From: Cantharellus purpuraceus
Lineage: Eukaryota; Basidiomycota; Agaricomycetes; Cantharellales; Hydnaceae
Assembly: GCA_025174535.1 (NCBI GenBank)
Contig: JALBUN010000020.1
Coordinates: 248,001-312,000, forward strand
Direction of reading: 5' to 3'
DNA length: 64,000 nucleotides
Shown: one piece after another, positions 22,651-34,130 of the stretch
Numbering within the stretch: the stretch's first letter is position 1
Layout of the letters: every line of letters starts with the position of its first letter
Translations under genes and position numbers: made by a program
Notes under the pieces: model-generated
The model's database searches: none
What the model saw: the letters and a program-made list of their open reading frames with translations, nothing else
Told to the model about the DNA's origin: nothing

Positions 22651-25600
22651 TCACGTTAGAATGAAAGATGAAAGCTCCGCTCGCGCCGCCTCCAGCCTTT
22701 GTTTCGTGGCCAACAACTCCTTTCGTCGCCCAACAACCTCCGGAGAGTCCTGCAACCATGCCGCACATCTCTCCGCCGACTTGACATCCAGTCCAACAAT
22801 AAGCGCATTGCGGATTGATCTGTCGAACCCTCGCACGAACTCCGAATCCACTTCCAACGGCACTAGGTCGATAAAGCGTTTGAACGCCACTGATGTCAAG
22901 AAACAAGAGGTCATTGGCACGTCTTCAAATCCTGATTAACCAAAGTAACCCCACCTTGAAAATATGCACAAACAGTCGCGATGATGTCTAGTGCTGGTTC
23001 CAACTCGTCTTCTGGAAGCAGACGATGGAGATCGTTTGCAGTGCAGGTCAGTCCAAACCGTTGCAATATCCCCGTCAGGTCCAACTCCACGTTGCGTTGG
23101 TGTGTCGTGACGACACCTTCTAACTCTTGAAACCGGCGAACAATCGTGTCCTGACCATTCGACCGTCGCCGGATGTCACGATAGTGAGTAAGAAACTTGG
23201 CCTTGTATTCCTTCAAGTACATATGGTTCAGCGTAAACGGCAGACCCTCGACGGAGAGTAGGCTGTTCAAACGCTGCAGGGTGGTCTCATGGAGTAGACG
23301 AAGCTGTTCTCGAACGATGGCCCTGTAATCAAGAACGTAAGGATCCTACAACTCGATAATGACGGTTTTATACTCACATGACTCTGGCATGCAAACCGCT
23401 GTGCGTGTGTTTCCCAAAATGTGTGTCGACAAGAGTCTTCATGTGTTGGTTCATCAGATTGTGAACAGCTTCGAAGTAATTGAGCATGGGCTTTCCCCAG
23501 GCCCTCAGAGACATCTTTATGAGTTCTTCTTTTATAGAAAACGTCGGGTAGTCACCGGGCAACTCGCGAGTAATCGATCTGAGCCGTCGTCAGACACTAT
23601 CAAGTGGAAGAGTTTGCAGCGAGAAACACGTACTGTTCCGCACGCTCCATAACCTCATCCAGATACATTATCTTCCCGATCCGCTCTTCAAATGGAACCC
23701 GCTCCTCGCTAGATAGGAACATAGGTTCCGCGACCCAGTCAGGCGGTGTTCCGGCAGACAGCGTCGCACTACTGATCATCGAGTTCGGAGAACCTGGCGG
23801 TGTGTCTTGACGAGCCCACGGGCAGAACCTCGGAGCAGTACGCATGATTGACGACCTCAATTGGATTTGCGCTGCACGTATACCTTGCATGAGGCTGAGA
23901 ACGGAGTCCTCAACCTGCGTCACGCCCCGCACGTTCCGAGAGACGGCTGCGGTGAACTCAAAGACGAGGCTTACAAGCTCGCTTGAAGGATCATCAAATC
24001 TGGGTGCCGGTAGTTGCTTGAGGCGTCGAGTAACATCTTCAAGGTTCAGCGACAGCTCCTTCTCCACTTCCGGAAGCCTGGTACACACGTCAGCGAATTG
24101 CGCACACCTTGGTCCCATCCATACCTCAGTGAAACTAAGTTTGACAGTAGACGACTCAGATACCGGATCAAATTGGTGGAACCCAGGCGGCGCTTATGAT
24201 GGTCTGACATCGACTTCCATGGCTCCTGCTGAGCGAAGAACAGATCCTCCCGCATGCGTGCATCCTCCCATGGAAGCTTCTGCTTAACTCTGTGGGGTCA
24301 GGCTGTTTCACGCGGAACCAACCGTTCAATAGCCGGTTCTCCTCGTTTCGAAGCACGGCTGCCCACTTTTCTCCCGTAGTGGACTCAATCCGATCTGGCT
24401 TTGTGAGGACACCTGTCCGAGTAGAGTGCAGGAAAATTAAACGATAACCCATCAATTGACCTCAACGATTGAGCGCACCAACAATTTGCAGACCATCTGT
24501 ATCTGTCTCGAGAGCCAGACGACCGGCCCCTTGATTCTCAAAGTCGGCTAGCGATCTTGTGTCACGACGCTTGTTCGATGGATATAATAGTCATCACACT
24601 CACTCTCACATGATACCACAAGAAGTATGAGGCAACTTGGTCTGGAGATGTACGTCTGCACCAGGTTGCGCACAAGTTCAATGTCATTGACGTCGCCTCC
24701 ATCTCTAACATTGGCGATTACACCTACAGGTGTCAGTTTAGAGGCTGCATCAATGACCGTTAAACCGAGAGGACATACCAGGGAGGTCATAGAAGTATAG
24801 GTCGGGCACATCAGGACCTATGATACGCATGCAGACGCAATTACTTGAGAATGACAGTGGAGCTGGTTCCTTATAACCCAAGTCCTTATCCCGCAAAAAG
24901 AGCTTATGGTCGAGGGTTGGACGAAGGATGGCACGTTGAGCACGACGCAGAACAGCCTCAACTGCAGCTTTGTCTGTGAGGAGAGGACCAAAATCGTGTT
25001 CGGCTACATTCTCCAACGGATTCCCAAGAGCATCCCGTTCAAAGCGGAGAAAAACGCGGCAAGACCAGGGATCGGTGGAGTACTCAAGCCGACATTCCAT
25101 CGGGCACCTGGTATGATATTCATGGGCTGACCCGAATGGAAATTGAGTCACTCACCGAGTACAGGTCCCCGTATCTCGGGGTAGCGTTATCTGTATGGCA
25201 CAGGTAAGTACGATTTGTGCTGACAGACTTATGAACAGGTGACGAACCCCAGACATTGACTCGATGAGAGAGGACTTTCCCACGCTCTGAGATCCGATCA
25301 CAACAATCTGAGGCAAATCGATGTCTTTCTGAACACTGAAATGGAGATTGAGTTAGCACGTACACGACTGAACAGTTGGTGACAAACCCGGTGCTGTGAA
25401 ATCGATTTAAGATATCCAAGAGACTGCGCCGTTGGCGAGCATATATAGAGTTGGATGACAGGATTGTGTTCTCGAAGAATTGGCTGTCTTGTACCGCATC
25501 TGCACCCCTCTATTGTGACTCTCAAGATAGGCAGACATGAACTACGGAGCATACCTGCAAGTACTTCTTCAACACTCCCACCCATAGATACGGAAGACAT

Positions 25601-26332
25601 ATCATCGTGAAGAGTGGCCATAGTATGCATGCGAGGGGTAGAATCTACGGATTGAACTGTTATCGTGGCATCTGCTCTGACCATTGTTACAATGTTGGAA
25701 ACTTTTGATTCGCCGAGAGCTCTAAACCCTTCCGGTGTTAAATGATCCCTAAGAGGAGGTGTGGGTGAACGCTGCTCTGGAACCCCGAGTCGACTTGGAT
25801 TCTGTTGCAAAGGGGGTGTGCTTGTACTAAATAAAGGTCCAGGATCTGACTTGGGACCTTCTTCTCGTGCAGGTAGAGTGTTTGCTTCAGTCTGAGGCGA
25901 AGGGAGGTATTCCGGCGCAACCTCTCCAGTAGGATTGCTAGGATACTCCTCTGCGGGAAGAGTGGAAAATGTGGGGTCTGGAGAAGGAGTATTTGTGACC
26001 TTTCTGATAGAAGTCGAGAATTCACCAGGTATTGAATCCATGATCATTTCCTGTTGGGAAGTTGATTCCTCCGGTCTTGAAGTGGCTGCATGAGCTGATG
26101 GCAGTTTTGTGGCACGCTTGGAACTTGGATTCCGTGTCTTCTCAGCTTCTTGAGAACCTAAGATTGACACTGCGGGACCAAATCGCATGGGGACTATCGT
26201 CTGTGGCTGGGAGCGAGGTGATCCAATAGAAGGCGGTAGTGCTGGCGGCGATGATTAAGGTACGTAATTCCCAATCTCTTCTGGGATATTGTTGGGATTA
26301 GAGGCATTTGGCTTAGGACGATACCAAGACAT
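22651..26332 (-). CDS. Dynamin superfamily GTPase (Mx-like), left full-length copy
   Basis: About eleven exons on the minus strand from ATG 26332. The N-terminus is Ser/Pro-rich and low in complexity. The GTPase domain follows: G1 GSQSVGKS with IVVI before it (near 25290), G2 region LPRDTGTCTR, G3 DLYFYDLPG and G4 TKPDRI (near 24400). Then come the stalk (EDLFFAQQEPWKSM, VEKELSLNLEDVT, HYRDIRR) and a GTPase effector domain (FVRGFDRSIRNAL) ending at 22651. Such GTPases assemble on membranes and remodel them. Two oddities stand out. A TAA at codon 26 (26257-26255) vanishes if a 57-nt GT-AG intron there is spliced. After VKQPDPTEL (near 24290) the frame must shift by one base to reach KLPWEDARMREDL, and the right copy has the same defect. 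It may therefore be inactive or use an unusual splice. Confidence 0.8.
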
Positions 26333-26889
26333 TTGATCTTGAAAGAAGGAACTGAGTGCGAGGAGAAACGGAAAAAGAACTACGCGGACATGTATGGCAC
26401 TTCATGTCTGGTTCCTGGGAGTGTAGGTGCGCAGCTGTGACGTATAAGCACCCGCACCAGACATGTGAGCCGCTTAGGGCACAGGGCACTGTAGGATGGC
26501 AAATGAAGTCAACGTCCCCTGAAAAGGTACGACCCACGAGTCAAAGTGAGCACGCGGTCATCATTTCTCGGTACGGAGAACCACATTCTGATTATGCAAG
26601 AGTTTGTGAATGAATATCGTTGTGAAAAATCACATGGTGTTTTCCTGACACTTTTACACCCTGGTCCTGCGCGCATTGGTGTGGTTTTCATTTTCCGACA
26701 CCCAGGCGTCTGTCCCCTTGTTCCCAGTCTCAGTGGTGAAGGAAGCAAACAAGTAAGAATAATTAATCACATACGTCGTCCAATACGATATACTCTCTAG
26801 TTTTCAAGGCTCCAAATTGCAGGCACTTGATAAATGAATTTTCTCTTTCCAGCGCTTCTTCTATTGTCCATGCTCTACCTCTCAGTCAG
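26333..26889. other. Upstream of dynamin gene, in the spacer
   Basis: Sequence between the dynamin start and the diverged remnant. Small frames (26356-26613 plus, 26509-26748 minus) have no motifs. It must hold the promoter of the left dynamin gene, but no clear TATA box was found. Confidence 0.35.
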
Positions 26890-27350
26890 ATGCCTTGATA
26901 TTTCTTGCCGTCATACATCGCGATTCACAGGCGAGAATTTCATTGTAATACAGATGACAGGCCTTTGTGGGCACCCAAGATCCCGTTTATCCTTCAGGAC
27001 CGGTGTTCAAAGTTCAGCCAGTGTAGTCTCCGTAGACGAAAGAAACACACCGTGGGGCTCCAGACTTCATGCAAGCCATACATGAATGCCGTTACTTGGG
27101 TGGGACCCTCAAACTCCAGGTCATTCAATGAGGAGACAGGGACGCCATGAGGTGCATGAACAATAGCCAATGCTTCTGAGGGACGAATGGCTTTGGAAAA
27201 TAGCATCCCTTTAGGCATTTCATGAAGGAATGTAGGTAATGCGGGTCGCGAAGTGGCACTGAGAAATGTCAAATGAGTGTGACATCCTATTTGAGAGTGG
27301 AAGCTTGTGTACTGTGCCGCTGTACACCGATGTGGGGTGGAATGACACAT
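26890..27350 (-). pseudogene. Diverged copy of the unrecognised ORF remnant, in spacer
   Basis: The minus strand resembles the block sequence at 3210-3560 (and 34950-35340). Shared strings include GCTTCC...ACTCATTTGA, CGACCCGCATTA and the frame GAHKGLSS against GAHRGLSS in the arms. It is much more diverged than the three block copies, so this sequence family was already repeated at the locus before the large duplications. Confidence 0.45.
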
Positions 27351-27611
27351 ACATTGGATAAATGGAGCCGAGCCTAGGCAATGCCAGCTGCTCTATGACC
27401 AGGAGTTTGTATAATCCGAATTGAATCGATCAAGGGAACGCACTTTTATTGCGGAGGCGGGAGTATTCTTGTCAACTCTTAAATGTATTGCGATGCATGC
27501 CATCGGTCAATTCATGACAGAAGACCACAGGGTCGATTTTCTCTGATATCTGAAATATGATCTGCTGCTGACATGATGGCGTGCCACTGAGCAGAAAAGT
27601 AGGCCATTAAC
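27351..27611. other. Spacer, nothing recognised
   Basis: No coding region, repeat or RNA gene could be supported. Confidence 0.4.
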
Positions 27612-27985
27612 ACATATGAGGACCAACAAACCTTAAAGAAAATGATTTAAATTTAATCGTTCGTTACTTTGATATATCGTAGTACAAACGAAAGGTCGAT
27701 AACCTGCGTGAAACTGCCCCGCTGGATATCTGGGGGATGGTGGGGAGGGGGGGGGGGGGGAGGGTTAACGGCAAGGGAGGGATGGTATGCGGTGAAATGT
27801 GGCAATGTGGTTTGGAGAAAAGAAGGGGTATGGTAATACAGTAAGAGGGTGTCAAATTAAACATCAAGAGGGGACGGTGACAGTGGCTCCGTGACAGTGA
27901 TGTCACGGTCACCGAAGGGATCCGTAGAGCTTTCAGCGTAGTTTCGAGCTCGCCATAGCTGATCAACTCTGACAGAATATAGCAA
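27612..27985 (-). repeat. Repeat E2 (possible solo LTR) at inner edge of right inverted arm
   Basis: Inverted relative to E1 (14698-14957), matching well over 27612-27886 and weakly beyond. It includes a run of 14 G at 27747-27760. Read on the minus strand it would begin TGTTGCTATATTC near 27985 and end CA before TATGT at about 27612, a layout that fits a solo LTR. Flanking 5-mers (CATGT, TATGT) differ by one base, so a target duplication is only suggested. It ends about 14 bp from the truncated dynamin copy. Confidence 0.6.
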
Positions 27986-27998
27986 CAACATGGTTATC

Positions 27999-30642
27999 GA
28001 TCTCAGAGCGTGGGAAAGTCCTCTCTCATCGAGTCAATGTCTGGGGTTCGTCACCTGTTCATAAGTCTGTCAGCACAAATCGTACTTACCTGTGCCATAC
28101 AGATAACGCTACCCCGAGATACGGGGACCTGTACTCGGTGAGTGACTCAATTTCCATTCGGGTCAGCCCATGAATATCATACCAGGTGCCCGATGGAATG
28201 TCGGCTTGAGTACTCCACCGATCCCTGGTCTTGCCGCGTTTTTCTCCGCTTTGAACGGGATGCTCTTGGGAATCCGTTGGAGAATGTAGCCGAACACGAT
28301 TTTGGTCCTCTCCTCACAGACAAAGCTGCAGTTGAGGCTGTTCTGCGTCGTGCTCAACGTGCCATCCTTCGTCCAACCCTCGACCATAAGCTCTTTTTGC
28401 GGGATAAGGACTTGGGTTATAAGGAACCAGCTCCACTGTCATTCTCAAGTAATTGCGTCTGCATGCGTATCATAGGTCCTGATGTGCCCGACCTATACTT
28501 CTATGACCTCCCTGGTATGTCCTCTCGGTTTAACGGTCATTGATGCAGCCTCTAAACTGACACCTGTAGGTGTAATCGCCAATGTTAGAGATGGAGGCGA
28601 CGTCAATGACATTGAACTTGTGCGCAACCTGGTGCAGACGTACATCTCCAGACCAAGTTGCCTCATACTTCTTGTGGTATCATGTGAGAGTGAGTGTGAT
28701 GACTATTATATCCATCGAACAAGCGTCGTGACACAAGATCGCTAGCCGACTTTGAGAATCAAGGGGCCGGTCGTCTGGCTCTCGAGACAGATACAGATGG
28801 TCTGCAAATTGTTGGTGCGCTCAATCGTTGAGGTCAATTGATGGGTTATCGTTTAATTTTCCTGCACTCTACTCGGACAGGTGTCCTCACAAAGCCAGAT
28901 CGGATTGAGTCCACTACGGGAGAAAAGTGGGCAGCCGTGCTTCGAAACGAGGAGAACCGGCTATTGAACGGTTGGTTCCGCGTGAAACAGCCTGACCCCA
29001 CAGAGTTAAGCAGAAGCTTCCATGGGAGGATGCACGCATGCGGGAGGATCTGTTCTTCGCTCAGCAGGAGCCATGGAAGTCGATGTCAGACCATCATAAG
29101 CGCCGCCTGGGTTCCACCAATTTGATCCGGTATCTGAGTCGTCTACTGTCAAACTTAGTTTCACTGAGGTATGGATGGGACCAAGGTGTGCGCAATTCGC
29201 TGACGTGTGTACCAGGCTTCCGGAAGTGGAGAAGGAGCTGTCGCTGAACCTTGAAGATGTTACTCGACGCCTCAAGCAACTACCGGCACCCAGATTTGAT
29301 GATCCTTCAAGCGAGCTTGTAAGCCTCGTCTTTGAGTTCACCGCAGCCGTCTCTCGGAACGTGCGGGGCGTGACGCAGGTTGAGGACTCCGTTCTCAGCC
29401 TCATGCAAGGTATACGTGCAGCGCAAATCCAATTGAGGTCGTCAATCATGCGTACTGCTCCGAGGTTCTGCCCGTGGGCTCGTCAAGACACACCGCCAGG
29501 TTCTCCGAACTCGATGATCAGTAGTGCGACGCTGTCTGCCGGAACACCGCCTGACTGGGTCGCGGAACCTATGTTCCTATCTAGCGAGGAGCGGGTTCCA
29601 TTTGAAGAGCGGATCGGGAAGATAATGTATCTGGATGAGGTTATGGAGCGTGCGGAACAGTACGTGTTTCTCGCTGCAAACTCTTCCACTTGATAGTGTC
29701 TGACGACGGCTCAGATCGATTACTCGCGAGTTGCCCGGTGACTACCCGACGTTTTCTATAAAAGAAGAACTCATAAAGATGTCTCTGAGGGCCTGGGGAA
29801 AGCCCATGCTCAATTACTTCGAAGCTGTTCACAATCTGATGAACCAACACATGAAGACTCTTGTCGACACACATTTTGGGAAACACACGCACAGCGGTTT
29901 GCATGCCAGAGTCATGTGAGTATAAAACCGTCATTATCGAGTTGTAGGATCCTTACGTTCTTGATTACAGGGCCATCGTTCGAGAACAGCTTCGTCTACT
30001 CCATGAGACCACCCTGCAGCGTTTGAACAGCCTACTCTCCGTCGAGGGTCTGCCGTTTACGCTGAACCATATGTACTTGAAGGAATACAAGGCCAAGTTT
30101 CTTACTCACTATCGTGACATCCGGCGACGGTCGAATGGTCAGGACACGATTGTTCGCCGGTTTCAAGAGTTAGAAGGTGTCGTCACGACACACCAACGCA
30201 ACGTGGAGTTGGACCTGACGGGGATATTGCAACGGTTTGGACTGACCTGCACTGCAAACGATCTCCATCGTCTGCTTCCAGAAGACGAGTTGGAACCAGC
30301 ACTAGACATCATCGCGACTGTTTGTGCATATTTTCAAGGTGGGGTTACTTTGGTTAATCAGGATTTGAAGACGTGCCAATGACCTCTTGTTTCTTGACAT
30401 CAGTGGCGTTCAAACGCTTTATCGACCTAGTGCCGTTGGAAGTGGATTCGGAGTTCGTGCGAGGGTTCGACAGATCAATCCGCAATGCGCTTATTGTTGG
30501 ACTGGATGTCAAGTCGGCGGAGAGATGTGCGGCATGGTTGCAGGACTCTCCGGAGGTTGTTGGGCGACGAAAGGAGTTGTTGGCCACGAAACAAAGGCTG
30601 GAGGCGGCGCGAGCGGAGCTTTCATCTTTCATTCTAACGTGA
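27999..30642 (+). pseudogene. 5'-truncated dynamin-like GTPase, right copy
   Basis: All exons downstream of the P-loop are present and match the left gene. Exons include 28103-28137, 28186-28514 (G3 DLYFYDLPG), 28570-28689, 28746-28826, 28881-29168 (G4 TKPD, with the shared frame break), 29216-29659, 29715-29915, 29971-30338 and 30404-30642 (GED, stop TGA). Upstream of 27999 the sequence is unrelated. Only the GKS half of the P-loop remains, one base is lost at the junction (ATCGATCTC here, ATCGGATCTC in the left copy), and there is no promoter or N-terminus. It cannot make a normal GTPase. A shorter stalk/GED product from an internal start is conceivable but not supported. Confidence 0.85.
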
Positions 30643-31211
30643 CCCTCGCTCAGCACACGAGTACCACATGATGTCCATTCAATATAGTGTAGGATATAGT
30701 GTAGGAGCATAAGCATATTTTTTGTTGTTGGATGACGGGTTGCTCGATGCACGAGTTTCATAACGATTGACCGCGAGTTGCGTAAAGGGTTGAATGAGGG
30801 AATTTGCATGACCTTCGATTTATTCATACCTCTCTCAAATGTCAGTCTAAACCGCTCGAGGCGCAGGTTGCGGGGCTGACGGTCAAGTGCACTGTTTCTG
30901 ATTATAAATTTGAGTTTTTCCCGGTGTGGACAACTAGGATACAACCATAACAAGGCAAACCTTCACAAACAGGACCAGAACTAGCTGCCTTCTTCCCGCC
31001 ACTCACCAGCACCCCACTTCCTAGCAGATGCCCTCTGTTCCTTCACTTGTCGCCTCGGCCCCTTTGCATTTTGCCAAATAGTCGAGACTGCACATCAAGC
31101 TCGACTCCTTGTCGTCATCTCGAAAGGCCAGGCGAACCTCGAGGTAAATTCTCTTCTGTCTCACGTCGCAGGAGATGTCGTCACGACGAGTCTTGCTGTC
31201 AGTCTTGAAAC
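30643..31211. other. Spacer between truncated dynamin and F-box A (right)
   Basis: Mirror of 22082-22650 with no difference seen. It includes the likely 5'-UTR intron of F-box A at 31143-31171 (GTAAAT...CGCAG). Confidence 0.5.
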
Positions 31212-32738
31212 ATGTTGCCTACTCCGTCCAACCACTATGACGCATCCACATTACAGTCAGAATTTGCGCCTAACGTAGAAGAATCTACCGGCATCAGAGA
31301 ATCTATGGCTGCCCATGAACGGTTCATTCGCAGCATTGATGGCCGACTATCAGCGATGGAGAGAGAGATGAACGAGTTGAGATCACGACGCGAAGCTGCC
31401 TCGGAAGCGTTGGAAATCCAGCAGGGCCTCCTCGCACCTGTGAGAAGGCTCACGCCGGTGATCCTAGAAAAAATCTTCGATCATGCCGTTGGCCACGCCC
31501 CATCAATGTCAACCGCAGAGGCACCCTTCGTCTTGACGCAGGTGTGTCACAAATGGCGAACGGTTGCCCTAGGGTCGCATCACTTGTGGAGTCATGTGGA
31601 AATTGACGACGAAAACAAGAATGCAGACCGTATGATTTCCATGTGGTTAAGTCGATCAGAAAGCGTTCCACTCGATATCAATATCAACACGAGAGACATG
31701 TGGGGCACCTTGTGCTCCTCTGCCACTCGAATTTTGCTTCCTGAGGTGCACCGTTGGAGGTCCCTCGCATTTTCTGGTCATCTCACGGTGTTCAACGGTG
31801 CATTGCCTGTCATCACAGCATCCGAATTTACCAGCTTACGGTCACTCACCGTTGCGTTACTCCCATCCCCGTACCGCATCCCTGGTGATTTTCCTTGGAA
31901 CGATGTGGGCCGCCACTGGAAATTTCCACAACTACGATCTCTAGAGCTGTGGAGCAGCGCAACCCTCCTCAGATCGACCACGTTCACCAGCAATCTTCGG
32001 AGGCTCGTCATTAGTAAAAACGAATACCCGGCCATGATCCCTTATGCCACATGGATGGCTATGTGGAAGACTTGCTCAAACCTGGAAGACGTCCATGTCG
32101 ACCTTGTTTGTGTCGCTCCAGGTACAGACCTCGGATCGCTGACCACATTCCACTACCATCACCTCAGACGGCTTGTAGTATGGATCGGAGTGGACGGCGA
32201 CACTACATACGACATGCTCTTCCTTGCCAACCTCCACGCGCCCATGTTACAATGTCTTGAGTTTTGTGGAAGGGCATGGTGGTCATTGCTAGAAAACAGG
32301 GATGCTATTTTTGCCGCCCTGGACAGGCTCATGACCGATTGCTCTTCTACGCTCAATCAACTGCGCCTATCTGGCATTCATTTCACAACGGAAAGAGTAC
32401 GAGAGCTGTTGCGTACTGCAACGGAACTCCATAAGCTACGTATCGAAAGCGCCTTCATTACAGCCTTGTGCCCATCCCCGGACGATGTCACCACTAACGA
32501 AAGGATCTGCCCAAAGGTAACAACCTTGGGGATCCTAGGAAATAGGCTCTCTATGGCCGACCTTGTGGCAATGATCGTTCGCAGGGCGACGCCTTCTCCG
32601 AATGACCCACCTGGAACGCACTATCTGACACATGTTGAAGCTGAGGGCGCCGTGCGTGGACTGCTTGGAGAGGTTCAGTCGTTAGGAGAACTAAACGTGA
32701 ACCTTGTCGAAGGCGCTAACGGTGAGGGATCCCGCTGA
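31212..32738 (+). CDS. F-box protein A with LRR-like C-terminus, right copy
   Basis: 508 residues, translation identical to 20555-22081. The coiled coil is at about residues 40-75, the F-box at about 75-130 (LLAPVRRLTPVILEKIF and VCHKWRTVALGSHHLW), then LRR-like strands to the end. The start is the first ATG after the putative 5'-UTR intron. A 53-nt intron at 32722-32774 (GTGAGG...TGCAG) would join AACG to ACTTGCC and end at TAG 32792-32794. The same intron position in gene B makes this the more likely C-terminus. It lies 570 bp downstream of the truncated dynamin copy, in the same direction. Confidence 0.85.
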   Translation: MLPTPSNHYDASTLQSEFAPNVEESTGIRESMAAHERFIRSIDGRLSAMEREMNELRSRREAASEALEIQQGLLAPVRRLTPVILEKIFDHAVGHAPSMSTAEAPFVLTQVCHKWRTVALGSHHLWSHVEIDDENKNADRMISMWLSRSESVPLDININTRDMWGTLCSSATRILLPEVHRWRSLAFSGHLTVFNGALPVITASEFTSLRSLTVALLPSPYRIPGDFPWNDVGRHWKFPQLRSLELWSSATLLRSTTFTSNLRRLVISKNEYPAMIPYATWMAMWKTCSNLEDVHVDLVCVAPGTDLGSLTTFHYHHLRRLVVWIGVDGDTTYDMLFLANLHAPMLQCLEFCGRAWWSLLENRDAIFAALDRLMTDCSSTLNQLRLSGIHFTTERVRELLRTATELHKLRIESAFITALCPSPDDVTTNERICPKVTTLGILGNRLSMADLVAMIVRRATPSPNDPPGTHYLTHVEAEGAVRGLLGEVQSLGELNVNLVEGANGEGSR

Positions 32739-32794
32739 GTCATGTGACTTTTGACTCTAAACGCTTTTGTGCAGACTTGCCAGGTATATGGTAG

Positions 32795-33669
32795 GCCCGA
32801 TGGCCATCGCAAGCGAGTGTTGCGCGAGAGGCAGGTCAGCAAGGAGGCGAGTGGTCTGTTACGGAGACAATATGATCAGTCAGGCCACCGTGGGGTTTCA
32901 GGAGAGGGGATCTTGTGACCATCTATATCACGTTTGTGTAGTTTCCTTTAGCTAACTGTTCCACAAGGTATGGATAAGTTTTTGACGTGAACGGTCGACC
33001 TTTGCGTGCGTTTATGCGACTGAATGGACGAATAGTTGGAGAACGTAGATGAAGATGGCTTCAAGCTGGGATTGAGACTGTTGGTGCATGATGCATGGCG
33101 CGCCACCCCTGTCCTCTTTATCGAAGAGGGCGCGCGCGCTTTCCATTCTCAAGTTCTGCACCTGACGACGCATCTGGTCTGTTCTCGGCATGAATCGAAA
33201 TTGACTTTAGCAAACCGTGCTGGGAAATTGGCGTCATCTCAGAAAGGGAAACGTTGCGATAAGGACATCGGATTGATGCACGATTGAATGCAGATTCCCA
33301 TGCCCAGCTTCATGCCACCAGGGCCGGTGAGCCCAGTTTTGCGCCGACCTGATGCAATATCGTCTTTTGGTAGTTGCACTCGGAGCCAGGAGTCCATGTG
33401 TATGTGCAGAATGCTTCATGACGTTATTCGCGGGTTCCAAGGGTTGTGGCTGCGCAATGCAGCTGACTAACTTACTAGGTTGGACTCCATCTCCCCTGGC
33501 CAGACTCTTAGGTATAGATGACTTTAAAACTTCTAACCAGCCCTACTGATCACAACCATTTTTTTAGCGTGTTTTCAAGGTGCGTTTACACTACTCACTT
33601 CCAGAGTTGAAGGCTTACTATATCACCTTGTCACCCTCGCGTTACTAATAATCGACAGTCTCCTCTTAC
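32795..33669. other. Downstream of F-box A, right copy
   Basis: Conserved with the left arm and with C1 but without recognisable coding sequence. Frames of 60-83 residues have no motif. Confidence 0.4.
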
Positions 33670-34130
33670 GGTCAACAAGGCCACTTGATGGACCAAAGTG
33701 TCAATTTACACTATCGTGACATCCGGCGAGCGCGCGACCACTTTCCGGTTGAAGCATCAGACGGGGACACCACTACGCGAGGATGCAAAGCCAACGAGAT
33801 TACTTCTATGATTTGAGATCCAAAGGATCATGGCAGATGAGTTGGGGCCAGGACTAACCACCAGCATCACTCTGCACGTTTGTCCTACCCCGCCCAACTC
33901 CAAGTTGAAAAGCTCACGAACCGTTCTTCAGACGATAAGCACTCATACGGTCTATACAATAGAATCGGATGTCGCCTATGTGGAATTTGCCCGAGGCTTT
34001 GACCGGTCAATCTGCAATGCTCTCCATAGAGGGGTCAATGTCAAATTGGTGTAGAGATATGCCGAATGGAACGGACTCTGGAGGCTTTCGGACGGTGGAG
34101 AGGCCCACAAAATAAACGTTGGATCCGGCG
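33670..34130 (+). pseudogene. Dynamin 3' remnant inside right arm
   Basis: Begins with a match to the stalk exon of the dynamin gene (GGCCA...CACTATCGTGACATCCGGCG). It then reads VEFARGFDRSICNALHRGVNVKLV from the GED near 33978-34052. Stops and missing sequence separate the pieces. It is a relic of an older dynamin copy. Confidence 0.7.

Larger units (their letters stand above)
14959..25294. repeat. Left arm of the 10.3-kb inverted duplication
   Basis: Reverse complement of 27999-38333. Paired coordinates sum to 53293 without any change from about 17100 to 25294, so there is no indel across 8 kb. The sum is 53296 further out, after an in-frame 3-bp indel in gene B. The inner edge falls inside the dynamin P-loop codons and the outer edge at E1. 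Confidence 0.95.

Noticed and set aside
22340..22939. 199-residue frame on the plus strand (and its mirror at 30354-30953)
   Set aside because: It is antisense to the dynamin GED exon and intergenic spacer. Its perfect conservation only reflects the identical arms.
26255..26257. TAA at codon 26 as proof that the left dynamin gene is dead
   Set aside because: A 57-nt GT-AG intron of normal size for this genome removes it in frame, so it is not decisive.
27747..27760. Run of 14 G as a regulatory quadruplex
   Set aside because: The matching site in E1 is a broken C/T-rich run, so it looks like slippage in a repeat and not a conserved element.
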